From contig JBAXTE010000009.1 of the NCBI GenBank assembly GCA_037130365.1, positions 1 through 64,000 on the forward strand: a DNA stretch of 64,000 nt, read 5' to 3'. Of the stretch, positions 45,357-55,045 are shown in pieces. Every line of letters begins with the position of its first letter. The stretch's first letter is position 1. A program made the position numbers and the translations under genes. The notes beneath the pieces are model-generated. The model ran no database searches and was not told where the DNA came from. It saw only the letters and a program-made list of their open reading frames with translations. Source of the stretch: JBAXTE01 sp037130365. GTDB taxonomy: Bacteria > Bacteroidota > Bacteroidia > Bacteroidales > WCHB1-69.

Positions 45357-45388
45357 AAAAACCTCGACTAAATATCGAGGTTTTTTTT
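45357..45388 (+). terminator. Terminator after the first TPR gene
   Basis: AAAAACCTCGA (45357-45367) pairs with TCGAGGTTTTT (45375-45385), followed by T's. Confidence 0.92.
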
Positions 45389-45396
45389 TATCTTTG
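45389..45396 (+). promoter_or_regulatory. -7 box immediately upstream of the second TPR gene
   Basis: TATCTTTG ends only 4 bases before the ATG at 45401 and overlaps the end of the terminator T-run. Start of transcription would fall on or next to the ATG, suggesting a leaderless mRNA. Confidence 0.5.
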
Positions 45397-45400
45397 AAAC

Positions 45401-46525
45401 ATGAAAAAAATTATCATTTTTTGTCTATTATCCTGTAATATTTGGTTGACTTCAGCAATCAATATAAAGCCTAATTATGCTTTACCAATTGAAAATGATA
45501 CGATTAAATATTCGAAAATTTTAGATGCATTACACAATTGGAAAATTGCAGATGCTTCTATAGAGCTCAAAAGTATTGCCATTAGCAGCAATCCTAATGA
45601 CGAAGCTTATTTCTATTTTTTTAAAGGTGTTGTAACCTATTATTCTTGGAGGCAAAGTGATTCAACCAATGGGAATACTTCATTAGTTTTTATTGATAGT
45701 GCAATTAAATATTTTGAAAAATCTATTAGTATAAATTCTTCAATAAGCTTTTCAAAATTATACATTAATTCTCCAAAAGATGGATTAGATTCTTGTGCTA
45801 CAGTTTTATCGAGTAATGCAAAAATGAATTATTTAAAAGGAGATTATTTAAAATCAACCAAATTATATGAAAAAGCTGTGGATATTAATGGAGATTACAA
45901 TAATTTAGTAGGAGCGGGGCTGAGTTCAATGATGCAAACGAGTTATTTTAAAGCAGAAAAATACTTTAAAATGGCCAAAGAATATTACCCTCAAAACGAA
46001 AAAACATGGATTTTTCTTACGGAAGTCTATAAAAGAATGGGAGATACCGTAAATGCAATTAATATTTCCCACGAATCATTATTGAAATTCAACCACAATG
46101 TGAATTTATTGTTAAATTATTGTAATGTAGCAAATTGGAGTAATATTCAGAAAGAAATTGACGAATCTATAACTAAGCTAGAGGATCAATCAGTTCCAAG
46201 AAATGATCAGTTAAATAAAATACTTGTGAATTATTATTCTAAAAATAATGATTTTAAAAAAGCAGAACCATATATTATTGAAGTTTCAAATAATATTAAA
46301 TCAACAAATGAACGTACTGAAGCATTATTAGTTTTTTATTATAATTGGTATATCAATTTACTTGATGAAATTTGTATTAATTATTCAAAAGGAAATTCAT
46401 TGATTCGCAACAATCAATATTTATTAGCCAATTTTGTACTGCTGAAATCTAAACCATATTTAGCTAATGACAATGCTAAGATGAAACAGGTTTGTGATTT
46501 TTTAATTCATGAAATGGACAATTAA
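45401..46525 (+). CDS. Exported TPR protein
   Basis: A 374-aa protein with a signal peptide (MKKIIIFCLLSCNIWLTSA) and tetratricopeptide-like repeats through most of its length (for example YLKGDYLKSTKLYEKAVDIN near 150). Probably periplasmic. Sequence pattern and position suggest a relationship to the preceding TPR gene. Its start lies 4 bases after a consensus -7 box, so it may be translated from a leaderless message; there is no room for a ribosome binding site on such a transcript. Confidence 0.75.
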   Translation: MKKIIIFCLLSCNIWLTSAINIKPNYALPIENDTIKYSKILDALHNWKIADASIELKSIAISSNPNDEAYFYFFKGVVTYYSWRQSDSTNGNTSLVFIDSAIKYFEKSISINSSISFSKLYINSPKDGLDSCATVLSSNAKMNYLKGDYLKSTKLYEKAVDINGDYNNLVGAGLSSMMQTSYFKAEKYFKMAKEYYPQNEKTWIFLTEVYKRMGDTVNAINISHESLLKFNHNVNLLLNYCNVANWSNIQKEIDESITKLEDQSVPRNDQLNKILVNYYSKNNDFKKAEPYIIEVSNNIKSTNERTEALLVFYYNWYINLLDEICINYSKGNSLIRNNQYLLANFVLLKSKPYLANDNAKMKQVCDFLIHEMDN

Positions 46526-46706
46526 TCACATAAATATAAAGAATTCATCAAACTTAAAAAATGTTCTGATAATATACATTATGTTAAGTAGATAAATTTA
46601 AACTAATCCAATTATTGAAAATTGGAATAAATTGTAATCCCACCACTCTTATGTTATAGGCATTCAGATTATTAGAATAAATGTAGAAAAATAATATTAA
46701 TAATTG

Positions 46707-46736
46707 TTGGTTATATCAGAATATTTCCTAATTTTG
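46707..46736 (+). promoter_or_regulatory. Promoter of the SRP RNA
   Basis: TTG (46707-46709), 19-base spacer and TAATTTTG (46729-46736), placing transcription start at about 46740. Confidence 0.7.
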
Positions 46737-46738
46737 CA

Positions 46739-46839
46739 CTGGGTAAGTCTTATACGACCAGCTCCTATTGAACTCCCCCAGGTCCGGAAGGAAGCAAGGG
46801 TAATTTGGTTGAGCGGTGCGATATAAGTAGCTTACCCAT
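46739..46839 (+). ncRNA. ffs: Signal recognition particle RNA (4.5S type)
   Basis: The conserved apical loop CCAGGTCCGGAAGGAAGCAA lies at 46779-46798, flanked by pairing arms. The closing stem is TGGGTAAG (46740-46747) with CTTACCCA (46831-46838). A T-run follows. This is the short bacterial SRP RNA that binds Ffh and guides membrane-protein synthesis. Confidence 0.95.
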
Positions 46840-46862
46840 TTTTTATTTAAATTTTATGGGTT

Positions 46863-47486
46863 ATGTTACTCAAAATTTATCCCGAAAATCCCAATCCTCG
46901 AGAAATTAACAAAGTCGTGGATTGCTTAAAAAGTGGTGGTATTGTTATCTTTCCAACTGATACAATTTATGGAATTGGTTGTGATATTCACAATCATAAG
47001 GCTGTAGAACGAATATCTGAAATCATTAAAACAGATATTAATAAAAGTAACTTTTCATTTATTTTTAACGACTTAAGTCATATTTCTGATTATGCTAAGC
47101 CGTTTTCAAATCCCGTCTTTAAATTACTAAAGTATACCCTTCCTGGTCCATATACCTTTATTTTAGAGGCAAACAACAATGTCCCCAAAATTTTTCATAA
47201 TAAAAAAAAGACATTGGGTATTCGTATACCAAACAATCCAATTATTAATTCTATCGTTAATTCGTTAGGAAACCCTATATTATCTAAGTCGGTAAAGGAT
47301 TTAAGTGATGATATTTTTGAATATTATACTGATCCAGAATTAATCTATGAGCAATTCGGAGATTTAGTAGATATTATTATTGATGGCGGGTATAGTGGGC
47401 ATACTCCTTCTACAGTTATTAGTTGTTTAAATAATGAATTTGAGGTTATTAGAGAAGGACTTGGGAGTATAAAAGGTCTTTTATAG
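46863..47486 (+). CDS. L-threonylcarbamoyladenylate synthase (Sua5/YrdC)
   Basis: A 207-aa YrdC-domain protein that makes threonylcarbamoyl-AMP for t6A37 of tRNA. The segment GGIVIFPTDTIYGIGCDIHN (about residue 25) is the conserved substrate-binding core, with SFIFNDLSHISDYAK and a later PSTVISC. The length fits the YrdC/TsaC or YciO type without the Sua5 C-terminal domain. It lies 24 bases after the SRP RNA and 8 bases before a cupin gene. YciO-type paralogues share these motifs. Confidence 0.85.
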   Translation: MLLKIYPENPNPREINKVVDCLKSGGIVIFPTDTIYGIGCDIHNHKAVERISEIIKTDINKSNFSFIFNDLSHISDYAKPFSNPVFKLLKYTLPGPYTFILEANNNVPKIFHNKKKTLGIRIPNNPIINSIVNSLGNPILSKSVKDLSDDIFEYYTDPELIYEQFGDLVDIIIDGGYSGHTPSTVISCLNNEFEVIREGLGSIKGLL

Positions 47487-47494
47487 TTTGAATT

Positions 47495-47821
47495 ATGAAA
47501 CAAAATATTTTTGATATTTCTAATGTAATACTCAATATTGATGATAATGAGTATTTTGAAGATTTGCATGAACAAGAAAATATTAGGATTGAACGAATTG
47601 TTTCTTGCGGGCAAACAACTCCTGTTGATAAATGGCTGGAGGAATCAAACTCAGAATGGGTCGTTGTTGTTCAAGGTGAAGCGTGTTTAGTTTTTGACAC
47701 GAATGAGACGTTTGTTTTAAAAGCTGGGGATCACCTATTGATTCCTTCGAATCAAAAACATCGAGTTTCTTATACTAGCTCTACTCCTGAATGTATTTGG
47801 ATTGCTGTTCATCAAAAATAA
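47495..47821 (+). CDS. Cupin-domain protein
   Basis: A 108-aa small beta-barrel protein. The domain includes EWVVVVQGEACLVFD (about residue 53) and LKAGDHLLIPSNQKHRVSYT (about 75), the two conserved cupin motifs; the second keeps the PxxxxH pattern. The metal-ligand His pair of motif 1 is not evident. Enzymatic or ligand role unknown. Spacing (8 bases from the YrdC gene, 6 bases to the aminotransferase) indicates one operon. Confidence 0.82.
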   Translation: MKQNIFDISNVILNIDDNEYFEDLHEQENIRIERIVSCGQTTPVDKWLEESNSEWVVVVQGEACLVFDTNETFVLKAGDHLLIPSNQKHRVSYTSSTPECIWIAVHQK

Positions 47822-47827
47822 TTCAAC

Positions 47828-49018
47828 ATGATATCACAACGAAATTTATTTTTTAACCACATAGCCCAAACATCTCCAGAGCCGTTAGCATTGGAAATTG
47901 ACTCAGCTTTAGGGGTTTATCTTACAGATATTCATGGAAAAAAGTATATTGATTTAATTTCTGGTATTTCGGTGAGCAATATCGGTCATAGACATCCTAA
48001 TGTAGTAAATGCTATCCGTTTACAAACAGATAAATACTTACATTTGATGGTTTATGGCGAGTATATTCAATCCCCTCAAGTATTATTAGCTCAAAAAATA
48101 ACCTCTTTACTTCCCTCCCATTTATCTAATGTTTTTTTTGTAAACTCAGGCAGCGAAGCCAATGATGGTGCTCTAAAGTTATCTAGGAAATTTACAGGAA
48201 GATCCGAAATTTTATCTTGTTTAAATGCTTATCACGGAAGTACATTTGGTGCGCTCAGTGCCATGGGAAGTGAAGATTATAAACAATGGTTTGCTCCTCT
48301 TATTCCTGGTTTTTCGAATATTACTTTTGGAAATATTGACGATTTGCAAAAAATATCAGTGAAAACTGCAGCTATACTTATTGAACCAATTCAAGGAGAA
48401 GCTGGAGTTAGAACGGCTAATGGAGTATATTGGAAAGCCCTTCAACAAAAGTGTAAGGATACTGGTACCTTAATTATTGCTGATGAAGTACAAACTGGTT
48501 TTGGGAGAACAGGCAAAATGTTTGGCTTTGAATATGCAGGCTTTACCCCTGATATTGTGACATTTGCAAAAGGAATGGGCGGTGGAATGCCAATTGGAGC
48601 TTTTGTTGCCTCAAAAGAAATGATGGAAAGTTTTACACATCATCCCATATTAGGTCATATTACAACATTTGGCGGACATCCAGTCTCTTGTGCAGCCGCT
48701 CTTGCATGTATTGAAACCATCGAAAACGAAAATCTAATCAATCGAGTTCCAGAAATATCTAGTTTTATTGTTAATGAATTATCTGATATTAATGGAGTTA
48801 GAGAAATTCGTGCTGCCGGACTATTAATTGCTATTGAATTTGATTCATTTGAAATTAATAAGAAAATCATAGATACTTGTATTCAAAATGGGGTAATTGC
48901 TGATTGGTTTTTATTTTGTGACAATAGTATGAGAATTGCACCTCCAATAAATATTACAAATCTGGAACTTCAAAAAGCAATTGAGATTATTAAAAAGAGT
49001 ATTGAAAAAAACATATAA
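47828..49018 (+). CDS. Class III aminotransferase (ArgD/GABA-T-like)
   Basis: A 396-aa PLP-dependent aminotransferase. The PLP lysine lies in TFAKGMGGGMPIGAF (about residue 249); earlier come NSGSEANDGALKLSRKFTGR (about 105) and EPIQGEAGV, and the PLP aspartate in IIADEVQTGFGRTG. Related enzymes act on acetylornithine, ornithine, GABA or other amines. The context (YrdC, cupin) gives no pathway, so the substrate is not assigned. Confidence 0.88.
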   Translation: MISQRNLFFNHIAQTSPEPLALEIDSALGVYLTDIHGKKYIDLISGISVSNIGHRHPNVVNAIRLQTDKYLHLMVYGEYIQSPQVLLAQKITSLLPSHLSNVFFVNSGSEANDGALKLSRKFTGRSEILSCLNAYHGSTFGALSAMGSEDYKQWFAPLIPGFSNITFGNIDDLQKISVKTAAILIEPIQGEAGVRTANGVYWKALQQKCKDTGTLIIADEVQTGFGRTGKMFGFEYAGFTPDIVTFAKGMGGGMPIGAFVASKEMMESFTHHPILGHITTFGGHPVSCAAALACIETIENENLINRVPEISSFIVNELSDINGVREIRAAGLLIAIEFDSFEINKKIIDTCIQNGVIADWFLFCDNSMRIAPPINITNLELQKAIEIIKKSIEKNI

Positions 49019-49073
49019 CTTTGTAACCTAAACTTTCATCTCAAAGCAATTGAGATTATAACTTGCAAAAACA

Positions 49074-49643
49074 ATGACAGAAACATATCAACCAATATTT
49101 GAGGATTCAAATCACCAAATTGATTATGAAATTACTCATGGAAAGCACATTATTGAGCTATTATCAGTAGCAAACGAGTTTATTAATTTTATGGATGATT
49201 GTAGCAAATACGACAAACATATAATTATGGGTTATCTTCAGAAATTATTACCCTTGATTTATCTGAAATCCTCTTTATTGCCAGAAATTAAGCTAGATGA
49301 CAATACTGCAGATGAGCGATTTGTTACCGAAGAAGAATATGAACGGATCCTGAGCATATTACTAGAAAAATTTTCGCAAAAATGTGAAGATGACCATGAA
49401 TGTTCTTGTACCGACGAAGGCCCAAAGGTTGCCGAAGCATTAGCAGATCTTTATCAAGATTTAAAGGATACCATTATTTTATATGGAACAAACAAAACAT
49501 CTGCTCAAGAATGGGCTGTGCATAATTGTAGGACTTGGTTTATAGAACGTTGGGGTTTAGCCGTGGCTGATATATTAGGTTATATTCATACTTGTATTTA
49601 TCATCTACATGACCATGATGAGGAGATTCATACTGACTTATAA
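49074..49643 (+). CDS. DUF5063 domain protein
   Basis: A 189-aa acidic, helical protein matching the Bacteroidota family DUF5063 (unknown function). Typical segments are FMDDCSKYDKHIIMGYLQKL (about residue 40) and AVHNCRTWFIERWGLAVADI (about 147). No catalytic motif is seen. A terminator directly follows. Family recognised by pattern, not by search. Confidence 0.75.
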   Translation: MTETYQPIFEDSNHQIDYEITHGKHIIELLSVANEFINFMDDCSKYDKHIIMGYLQKLLPLIYLKSSLLPEIKLDDNTADERFVTEEEYERILSILLEKFSQKCEDDHECSCTDEGPKVAEALADLYQDLKDTIILYGTNKTSAQEWAVHNCRTWFIERWGLAVADILGYIHTCIYHLHDHDEEIHTDL

Positions 49644-49648
49644 TTCAT

Positions 49649-49676
49649 AAAAAAAGTCCCGTTTGGGACTTTTTTT
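49649..49676 (+). terminator. Terminator of the DUF5063 gene
   Basis: AAAAAAAGTCCC (49649-49660) pairs with GGGACTTTTTTT (49665-49676) across a 4-base loop. A second hairpin, TTTATGAACT (49674-49683) with AGTTCATAAA (49691-49700), overlaps its 3' arm. Confidence 0.9.
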
Positions 49677-49897
49677 ATGAACTCAACTTTAGTTCATAAA
49701 CACATCAAAATTGCCAAGACTTTTTGATTTAATCACTACTAAAGATGTCGCATAACTTAAAATAAACTTGTTTATCGACAATCTTGGCATTGGAGTTTGA
49801 GCATTTTTTTGTGGTTTTAAAAGTGTACTTTTTTTGTTCATAGGCTTATTTTTACATCATTTAAACCTAAAAACGAACAAAAAACTGGAATATTGTT

Positions 49898-50479
49898 TTA
49901 AGTGAGAATAATATTTTTCTCATTAACAATTTTTCTAATATTTATCAATGCATATCTCATTCTACCCAATGCAGTATTGATGCTTATATCACATTTATCG
50001 GCAATATCTTTAAAACTCATATTTTGATAAAAGCGCATGTGTACCACATCTCTTTGCTCAACAGGTAGATGTTCGATAACACCTCTTACATCGGCATGTA
50101 TTTGATTTGTAATCATTTGATCCTCTTTAGAAGGCTCTGTCCCCATAATTAAATTAAAAATATCAAATTCATCATTTGGGCTGCATGTTGGCATTCTATT
50201 TTCTTTTCGGAAGTAATCGATACTCAAATTATGAGCAATTCTCATAACCCATTGGATGAATTTTCCCTCTTCATTATATTGTCCGGAACGAATAGTGTGA
50301 ATGACTTTTACAAAAGTATCTTGATAAATATCTTCTGCAACATCGCGGTTATTTACAATCATGTAAATATAACCAAAGATTTTCTTTTGGTAACGATTAA
50401 TTAAAACCTCTAGAGATTTTGAATCACCTGAAGCGAAGTTAATGATTAAATCATTATCGCTAAGTAAATTTGCTTTCAT
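49898..50479 (-). CDS. ECF-type RNA polymerase sigma factor
   Basis: A 193-aa sigma factor of the extracytoplasmic-function class. Region 2 holds LINRYQKKIFGYIYMIVNNR followed by DVAEDIYQDTFVKVI (about residues 26-62) and FIQWVMRIAHNLSIDYFRKE. Region 4 is the helix-turn-helix MSFKDIADKCDISINTALGR (about 153-172). No anti-sigma gene is adjacent. The promoter upstream is of the housekeeping type, so autoregulation is not suggested. Confidence 0.9.
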   Translation of the reverse strand: MKANLLSDNDLIINFASGDSKSLEVLINRYQKKIFGYIYMIVNNRDVAEDIYQDTFVKVIHTIRSGQYNEEGKFIQWVMRIAHNLSIDYFRKENRMPTCSPNDEFDIFNLIMGTEPSKEDQMITNQIHADVRGVIEHLPVEQRDVVHMRFYQNMSFKDIADKCDISINTALGRMRYALINIRKIVNEKNIILT

Positions 50480-50563
50480 AATAGCCTCCTTTTTGGATGG
50501 TTAGTAAAGCGTAAAATTTACTCTATAGGCGATTTTTGTTTGTGAATAACTATTAATATTTTG

Positions 50564-50594
50564 CAAATATACGGTTTGAAATATTTAAAGTCAA
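50564..50594 (-). promoter_or_regulatory. Promoter of the ECF sigma gene
   Basis: Minus strand: TTG (50594-50592), 20-base spacer, TATATTTG (50571-50564). Confidence 0.6.
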
Positions 50595-50604
50595 GTATTT
50601 TTGG

Positions 50605-50612
50605 TATTTTTG
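50605..50612 (+). promoter_or_regulatory. -7 box upstream of uvrA
   Basis: TATTTTTG, 39 bases before the ATG. No correctly spaced -33 box; it lies close to the divergent ECF sigma promoter. Confidence 0.45.
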
Positions 50613-50650
50613 CATAAATATTTCACGAATAATTCGGCAACTACCTAATA

Positions 50651-53461
50651 ATGAGAGATAAAGATTTTAACAATCAGTTTATACGAATCAAAGGAGCTAA
50701 AGTAAATAACCTAAAGAACATTGATGTCTCCATTCCCCGAAACAAATTAGTCGTAATCACGGGATTATCTGGTTCTGGAAAATCTTCATTAGCTTTTGAC
50801 ACACTATACGCCGAAGGTCAACGAAGATATGTAGAAAGTTTGAGCGCTTATGCCCGTCAGTTTATGGGGAGAATGGCCAAACCGGAGGTAGATCTAATCG
50901 AAGGAATTCCTCCTGCAATTGCTATTGAGCAAAAATCTATCACCAAAAATCCTCGGTCAACAGTAGGAACTTCAACAGAGATTTATGAGTATATAAAACT
51001 GCTATATTCAAGAGTTGGCAAGACTTACTCTCCTATTAGCGGTGAAGTAGTTAAGCGAAATTCTGTTACCGAAGTCACTGATTTTGCATACCAGTTAACT
51101 GAAGATACTCGGATTTTTATATTTGCTCCATTAATTATTAAGTTAGAACGCTCACTCGAAGAACAATTTTCTATCTTATTGCAACAAGGATATAGTCGTA
51201 TTTTGTACGAAGATTTGATTGAACCCATTAGCGAAGCTATCAAAAATCCAGAAAACTACACGTCATCTAAGTTATATGTCTTAGTAGATAGATTGAAAAT
51301 TGAGCATAACTTAGAGTTAAGGAATCGGCTATCAGACTCTATTCAGAGTGCTTTTTTTGAAGGAAATGGCTCTTGTTTTATTAAAGTACAAACTAATGAT
51401 TCGGATGAGAATTTTGAATTTAGCAATAGGTTTGAATTAGATGGTATTCTGTTTGAAGAACCAAGCATCAATATGTTCAGCTTTAACAATCCATTTGGTG
51501 CATGTCAACGATGTGAAGGTTATGGTCAAATAATTGGAATTGACGACGATTTGGTAATCCCTAATCGCAGTTTATCTGTTTTTGAAGATGCAATCGCCTG
51601 TTGGAAATTTGAAAGCACAAAAGAGTGGAAACAGCTTTTAATTGGAAATGCTCATAAGTTTGATTTTCCGATTCATCGTGCTATAGAAGACTTAACAGAA
51701 CAAGAAGTCCAATTACTTTGGGATGGAAATAAGTATTTTAAGGGTATAAACGCCTTTTTTTCTTACCTTGAAGAACATAATTATAAGATTCAGAATCGTG
51801 TGTTTATTTCCCGTTTTAGAGGTAAAACAATCTGTCCAGAGTGCAAAGGAACTCGTTTACGTAAGGATGCCCAATATGTAAAGATTGCTGGAAAATCAAT
51901 TACAGACATAGTGTTGATGCCGGTTGAAAATTCGTTGGAATTCTTTAAAAACATAAATTTTGATTCTGAATCAGAAACGACAATATCAGCACGAATAATT
52001 ATTGAAATTAAGAATAGATTACAATTTTTATCAGATGTTGGATTGGGATATTTAACACTAAATCGTTTAACTAACAGTTTATCTGGCGGAGAATCTCAGC
52101 GTATTAATTTAGCTACTTCGCTTGGAAGTAGCTTGGTTGGCTCACTCTATATTCTAGACGAGCCGAGTATAGGTTTGCACTCTCGCGATACCGAACGGTT
52201 GATAGGTGTTCTTAAACGACTTCGTGATATTGGAAATACGGTGGTTGTAGTAGAACATGATGAAGACATTATTAAATCTGCTGATTACATTATTGATATT
52301 GGCCCCAATTCGGGTAGACTTGGCGGTGAAGTTGTTTTTGCTGGAACTCCTCTTGAATTAAAGGATAGCGATTCGTACACTGCACAATATATGACCGGAA
52401 GAATGCATATTCCAGTTCCAAAAATTCGAAGAAATTGGCATAATTCAATAATTGTTGAAGGTGCCAAGGAAAATAACTTGAAGAACATCAACGTAACAAT
52501 CCCTTTGGAGATTTTTACAGTAATTACTGGAGTTAGTGGCTCCGGTAAGACCACTTTAATCAAAAAGATTCTGTACACAGCCTTAAAACGACAATTGGGT
52601 GAAGGAATGACCGATAAACCTGGTAAACACAGTGGAATATCTGGTGATTTAATGCGAATTTCAGCGATAGAACTCATTGATCAAAATCCCATTGGAAGAT
52701 CCTCAAGATCAAACCCTGCTACTTACACAAAAACTTTTGATGATATTAGACAACTGTTTGCAGATCAACCATTATCGAAAAATAGAGGATATAAAGCTGG
52801 TTTCTTTTCCTATAATGTACCAGGGGGAAGATGTGATGAATGCGAAGGCGAAGGAAAAGTGTATATCGAAATGCAGTTTATGGCCGATGTTGAAATTATT
52901 TGCGAAGAATGTCATGGCAAACGATATAAAGACGAAGCTTTAGAAGTCAAATTCCAAGACAAAAACATCAGTGACATCTTAAATATGACTGTAAATCAGG
53001 CTATTGAATTTTTTGAAGTTCATATTAAACTAGGAACTGTTATAAAAAGAGTGGTAGAAAAATTACGTCCTTTGCAAGATGTTGGATTGGGTTATTTGAT
53101 GCTTGGACAATCATCGAGCACGCTCTCTGGTGGCGAGGCACAGCGATTAAAGTTGGCTAGTTTCTTAGTAAAAGGAAGCAACACCTCTCCTACACTGTTT
53201 ATTTTTGATGAACCTACCACAGGTTTGCATGTTCATGATATTCAGAAACTATATACTTCTTTTGACCTTTTGATTGAAAAAGGACATACCGTTTTAGTGA
53301 TTGAACACAATCCAGAAATTATCAAATGTGCCGACTGGATTATAGATTTAGGACCCGATGGTGGCGATAAAGGTGGATTAGTTGTATTTACAGGTACTCC
53401 AGAACAGTTAGGGTCATCATCAACTTCAATTACGGCCAAATATATTCAAAATAAGCTATAA
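50651..53461 (+). CDS. uvrA: Excinuclease ABC subunit UvrA
   Basis: Damage-sensing ATPase of nucleotide excision repair. The 936-aa protein has two ABC ATPase modules: Walker A GLSGSGKSS (about residues 38-46) and GVSGSGKTT, and signatures LSGGESQR and LSGGEAQRLK. Zinc-binding modules include CQRCEGYG with CPECKGTR, and CDECEGEG with CEECHG. Length and all motifs are complete. UvrB and UvrC are not in the window. Confidence 0.97.
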   Translation: MRDKDFNNQFIRIKGAKVNNLKNIDVSIPRNKLVVITGLSGSGKSSLAFDTLYAEGQRRYVESLSAYARQFMGRMAKPEVDLIEGIPPAIAIEQKSITKNPRSTVGTSTEIYEYIKLLYSRVGKTYSPISGEVVKRNSVTEVTDFAYQLTEDTRIFIFAPLIIKLERSLEEQFSILLQQGYSRILYEDLIEPISEAIKNPENYTSSKLYVLVDRLKIEHNLELRNRLSDSIQSAFFEGNGSCFIKVQTNDSDENFEFSNRFELDGILFEEPSINMFSFNNPFGACQRCEGYGQIIGIDDDLVIPNRSLSVFEDAIACWKFESTKEWKQLLIGNAHKFDFPIHRAIEDLTEQEVQLLWDGNKYFKGINAFFSYLEEHNYKIQNRVFISRFRGKTICPECKGTRLRKDAQYVKIAGKSITDIVLMPVENSLEFFKNINFDSESETTISARIIIEIKNRLQFLSDVGLGYLTLNRLTNSLSGGESQRINLATSLGSSLVGSLYILDEPSIGLHSRDTERLIGVLKRLRDIGNTVVVVEHDEDIIKSADYIIDIGPNSGRLGGEVVFAGTPLELKDSDSYTAQYMTGRMHIPVPKIRRNWHNSIIVEGAKENNLKNINVTIPLEIFTVITGVSGSGKTTLIKKILYTALKRQLGEGMTDKPGKHSGISGDLMRISAIELIDQNPIGRSSRSNPATYTKTFDDIRQLFADQPLSKNRGYKAGFFSYNVPGGRCDECEGEGKVYIEMQFMADVEIICEECHGKRYKDEALEVKFQDKNISDILNMTVNQAIEFFEVHIKLGTVIKRVVEKLRPLQDVGLGYLMLGQSSSTLSGGEAQRLKLASFLVKGSNTSPTLFIFDEPTTGLHVHDIQKLYTSFDLLIEKGHTVLVIEHNPEIIKCADWIIDLGPDGGDKGGLVVFTGTPEQLGSSSTSITAKYIQNKL

Positions 53462-53467
53462 AATGAC

Positions 53468-53475
53468 TACTTTTG
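53468..53475 (+). promoter_or_regulatory. -7 box of the rRNA methyltransferase gene
   Basis: TACTTTTG matches TAnnTTTG, 23 bases before the ATG at 53499. Confidence 0.45.
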
Positions 53476-53498
53476 CATTTTAATAAACAACAGCATTA

Positions 53499-54674
53499 AT
53501 GGGAAAACAAATAATGAGATTACTTGCTAAAACAATGGCAGGTTTAGAAGGTGTACTAGCAGAAGAATTGGAAGAAATTGGTGCTTTAAAAGTTGAAAAA
53601 CTAATCAGAGCTGTTCGTTTTGAAGGTGATTTAGCCATGATGTATAAGGCAAATTATTGCTGTAGAACTGCGCTGAACATACTCGTAGAGCAATTTTCGT
53701 TTAATTTTACCTCGCAAGATGACTTTTACGACAGTATTTATAATTATAATTGGGATCCACTTTTTGAGCATGACACCACTTTTTTGGTTGATGCAACCAT
53801 TTCGGGCGATGTTTTTACAAATTCGCACTATACTGCCCTTTTATGTAAAGATGCCATTGTAGATTACTTTAGAAGAAAATATAATCAACGCCCTTCTGTT
53901 GATCGTTTTGATCCACATTTAAAAATAAATGTTTACATCAGAAATAATGAATGTACTATTTTACTAGACAGTTCAGGGGAATCGTTATTTAAACGAGGAT
54001 ATAGAATTGCCACTGGTGAAGCACCAATTAAGGAAGTATTAGCCGCTGGAATCATCAAATTGGCAGGTTGGAATGGTCAAAGTAATTTTTATGCCCCTAT
54101 GTGCGGTTCAGGAACTTTTGCTGTGGAAGCAGGAATGATTGCGTCTAAAATTCCAGCAGGATATTACCGTGAACAATTTGGGTTTATGTATTGGCCAAAT
54201 TACAATGAATTGCTATGGAATAAGATTAAAGATGAAGCCGACATGGAAATCACGGAAACGGAAATTGAAATTCATGCTTCTGATATAGATCCAAAAATGG
54301 TTAAATTCACCTATAGAAATGCTCAAAAAGCCAAATTACATAAGGATATCACTATTACGGAATCATCTTTTGAAGATTTTGACTTCCCAAAAGAAGGAGG
54401 AATCATTATCTTTAACCCTCCTTATGGCGAACGAATGGAGTTGTCGGATGTTGAAGAAAGCTACAAATTAATTGGCGATACCCTTAAAAAGAATTGCGCC
54501 AATTATGAAGTATATATGATTGCTGGTGGGACATTGGTTCATAAATATGTAGGATTGAAACCTTCAAAAAAATTAACTCTTTTTAATGGAGCTATAGAAT
54601 GTCAAATGTTGAAATATGATATGTATGAAGGCTCTAAAAAAGAGGATTATAACGAAAATATTGTACAAAATTAA
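53499..54674 (+). CDS. THUMP-domain rRNA (guanine-N2) methyltransferase
   Basis: A 391-aa SAM-dependent RNA methyltransferase of the RlmL/RlmK/YcbY type. The N-terminus (MGKQIMRLLAKTMAGLEGVL) leads into a THUMP domain (about 40-155), followed by a methyltransferase domain with FYAPMCGSGTFAVEAGMIAS (about 196) and the catalytic FNPPYGERM (about 307). The likely target is G2445 of 23S rRNA by family analogy. It is shorter than E. coli RlmL and lacks the RlmK half. A DUF3795 gene follows after 2 bases. Confidence 0.87.
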   Translation: MGKQIMRLLAKTMAGLEGVLAEELEEIGALKVEKLIRAVRFEGDLAMMYKANYCCRTALNILVEQFSFNFTSQDDFYDSIYNYNWDPLFEHDTTFLVDATISGDVFTNSHYTALLCKDAIVDYFRRKYNQRPSVDRFDPHLKINVYIRNNECTILLDSSGESLFKRGYRIATGEAPIKEVLAAGIIKLAGWNGQSNFYAPMCGSGTFAVEAGMIASKIPAGYYREQFGFMYWPNYNELLWNKIKDEADMEITETEIEIHASDIDPKMVKFTYRNAQKAKLHKDITITESSFEDFDFPKEGGIIIFNPPYGERMELSDVEESYKLIGDTLKKNCANYEVYMIAGGTLVHKYVGLKPSKKLTLFNGAIECQMLKYDMYEGSKKEDYNENIVQN

Positions 54675-54676
54675 TC

Positions 54677-55036
54677 ATGGTTATGGCAGAATCACCAATA
54701 ATTATTGACAAGAAATTAATTGCTAAATGTGGTCTGTATTGTGGCTCTTGTGGAAAATATATTGCTGGAAAATGTCCTGGTTGTAGTGAAAATACAAAAG
54801 CTACTTGGTGTAAAATTCGGAGTTGCTGCATCGATTTGAATATTAATTCATGTGCTGATTGCACAACTATTAAGGCCTCAGAATGCAAAAAGCGAAATAA
54901 TGTGATTTCTAAAATTTTCTCGTTGATTTATAAATCAGATAGAAATGCATGCATTGAACGTATTCAAAAAGTTGGATATCAAGAATATGCACGTGAAATG
55001 AGCGAACAACGAATCCCGAGCATTAAACGAAAATAA
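54677..55036 (+). CDS. DUF3795 (cysteine-rich) protein
   Basis: A 119-aa protein with a DUF3795-type cysteine array: CGLYCGSCGKYIAGKCPGC (about residues 18-36), WCKIRSCC, then CADC and EC, ten or more Cys suited to zinc or iron binding. Function unknown; small DUF3795 proteins of this kind are common in anaerobes and Bacteroidota. It starts 2 bases after the rRNA methyltransferase and ends 9 bases before mqnC. Confidence 0.8.
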   Translation: MVMAESPIIIDKKLIAKCGLYCGSCGKYIAGKCPGCSENTKATWCKIRSCCIDLNINSCADCTTIKASECKKRNNVISKIFSLIYKSDRNACIERIQKVGYQEYAREMSEQRIPSIKRK

Positions 55037-55045
55037 ATAATAAGA

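Noticed and set aside
49712..49789. Inverted repeat TGCCAAGA / TCTTGGCA as an operator or RNA
   Set aside because: Only 8-bp arms with a 62-base loop in AT-rich DNA; likely chance.
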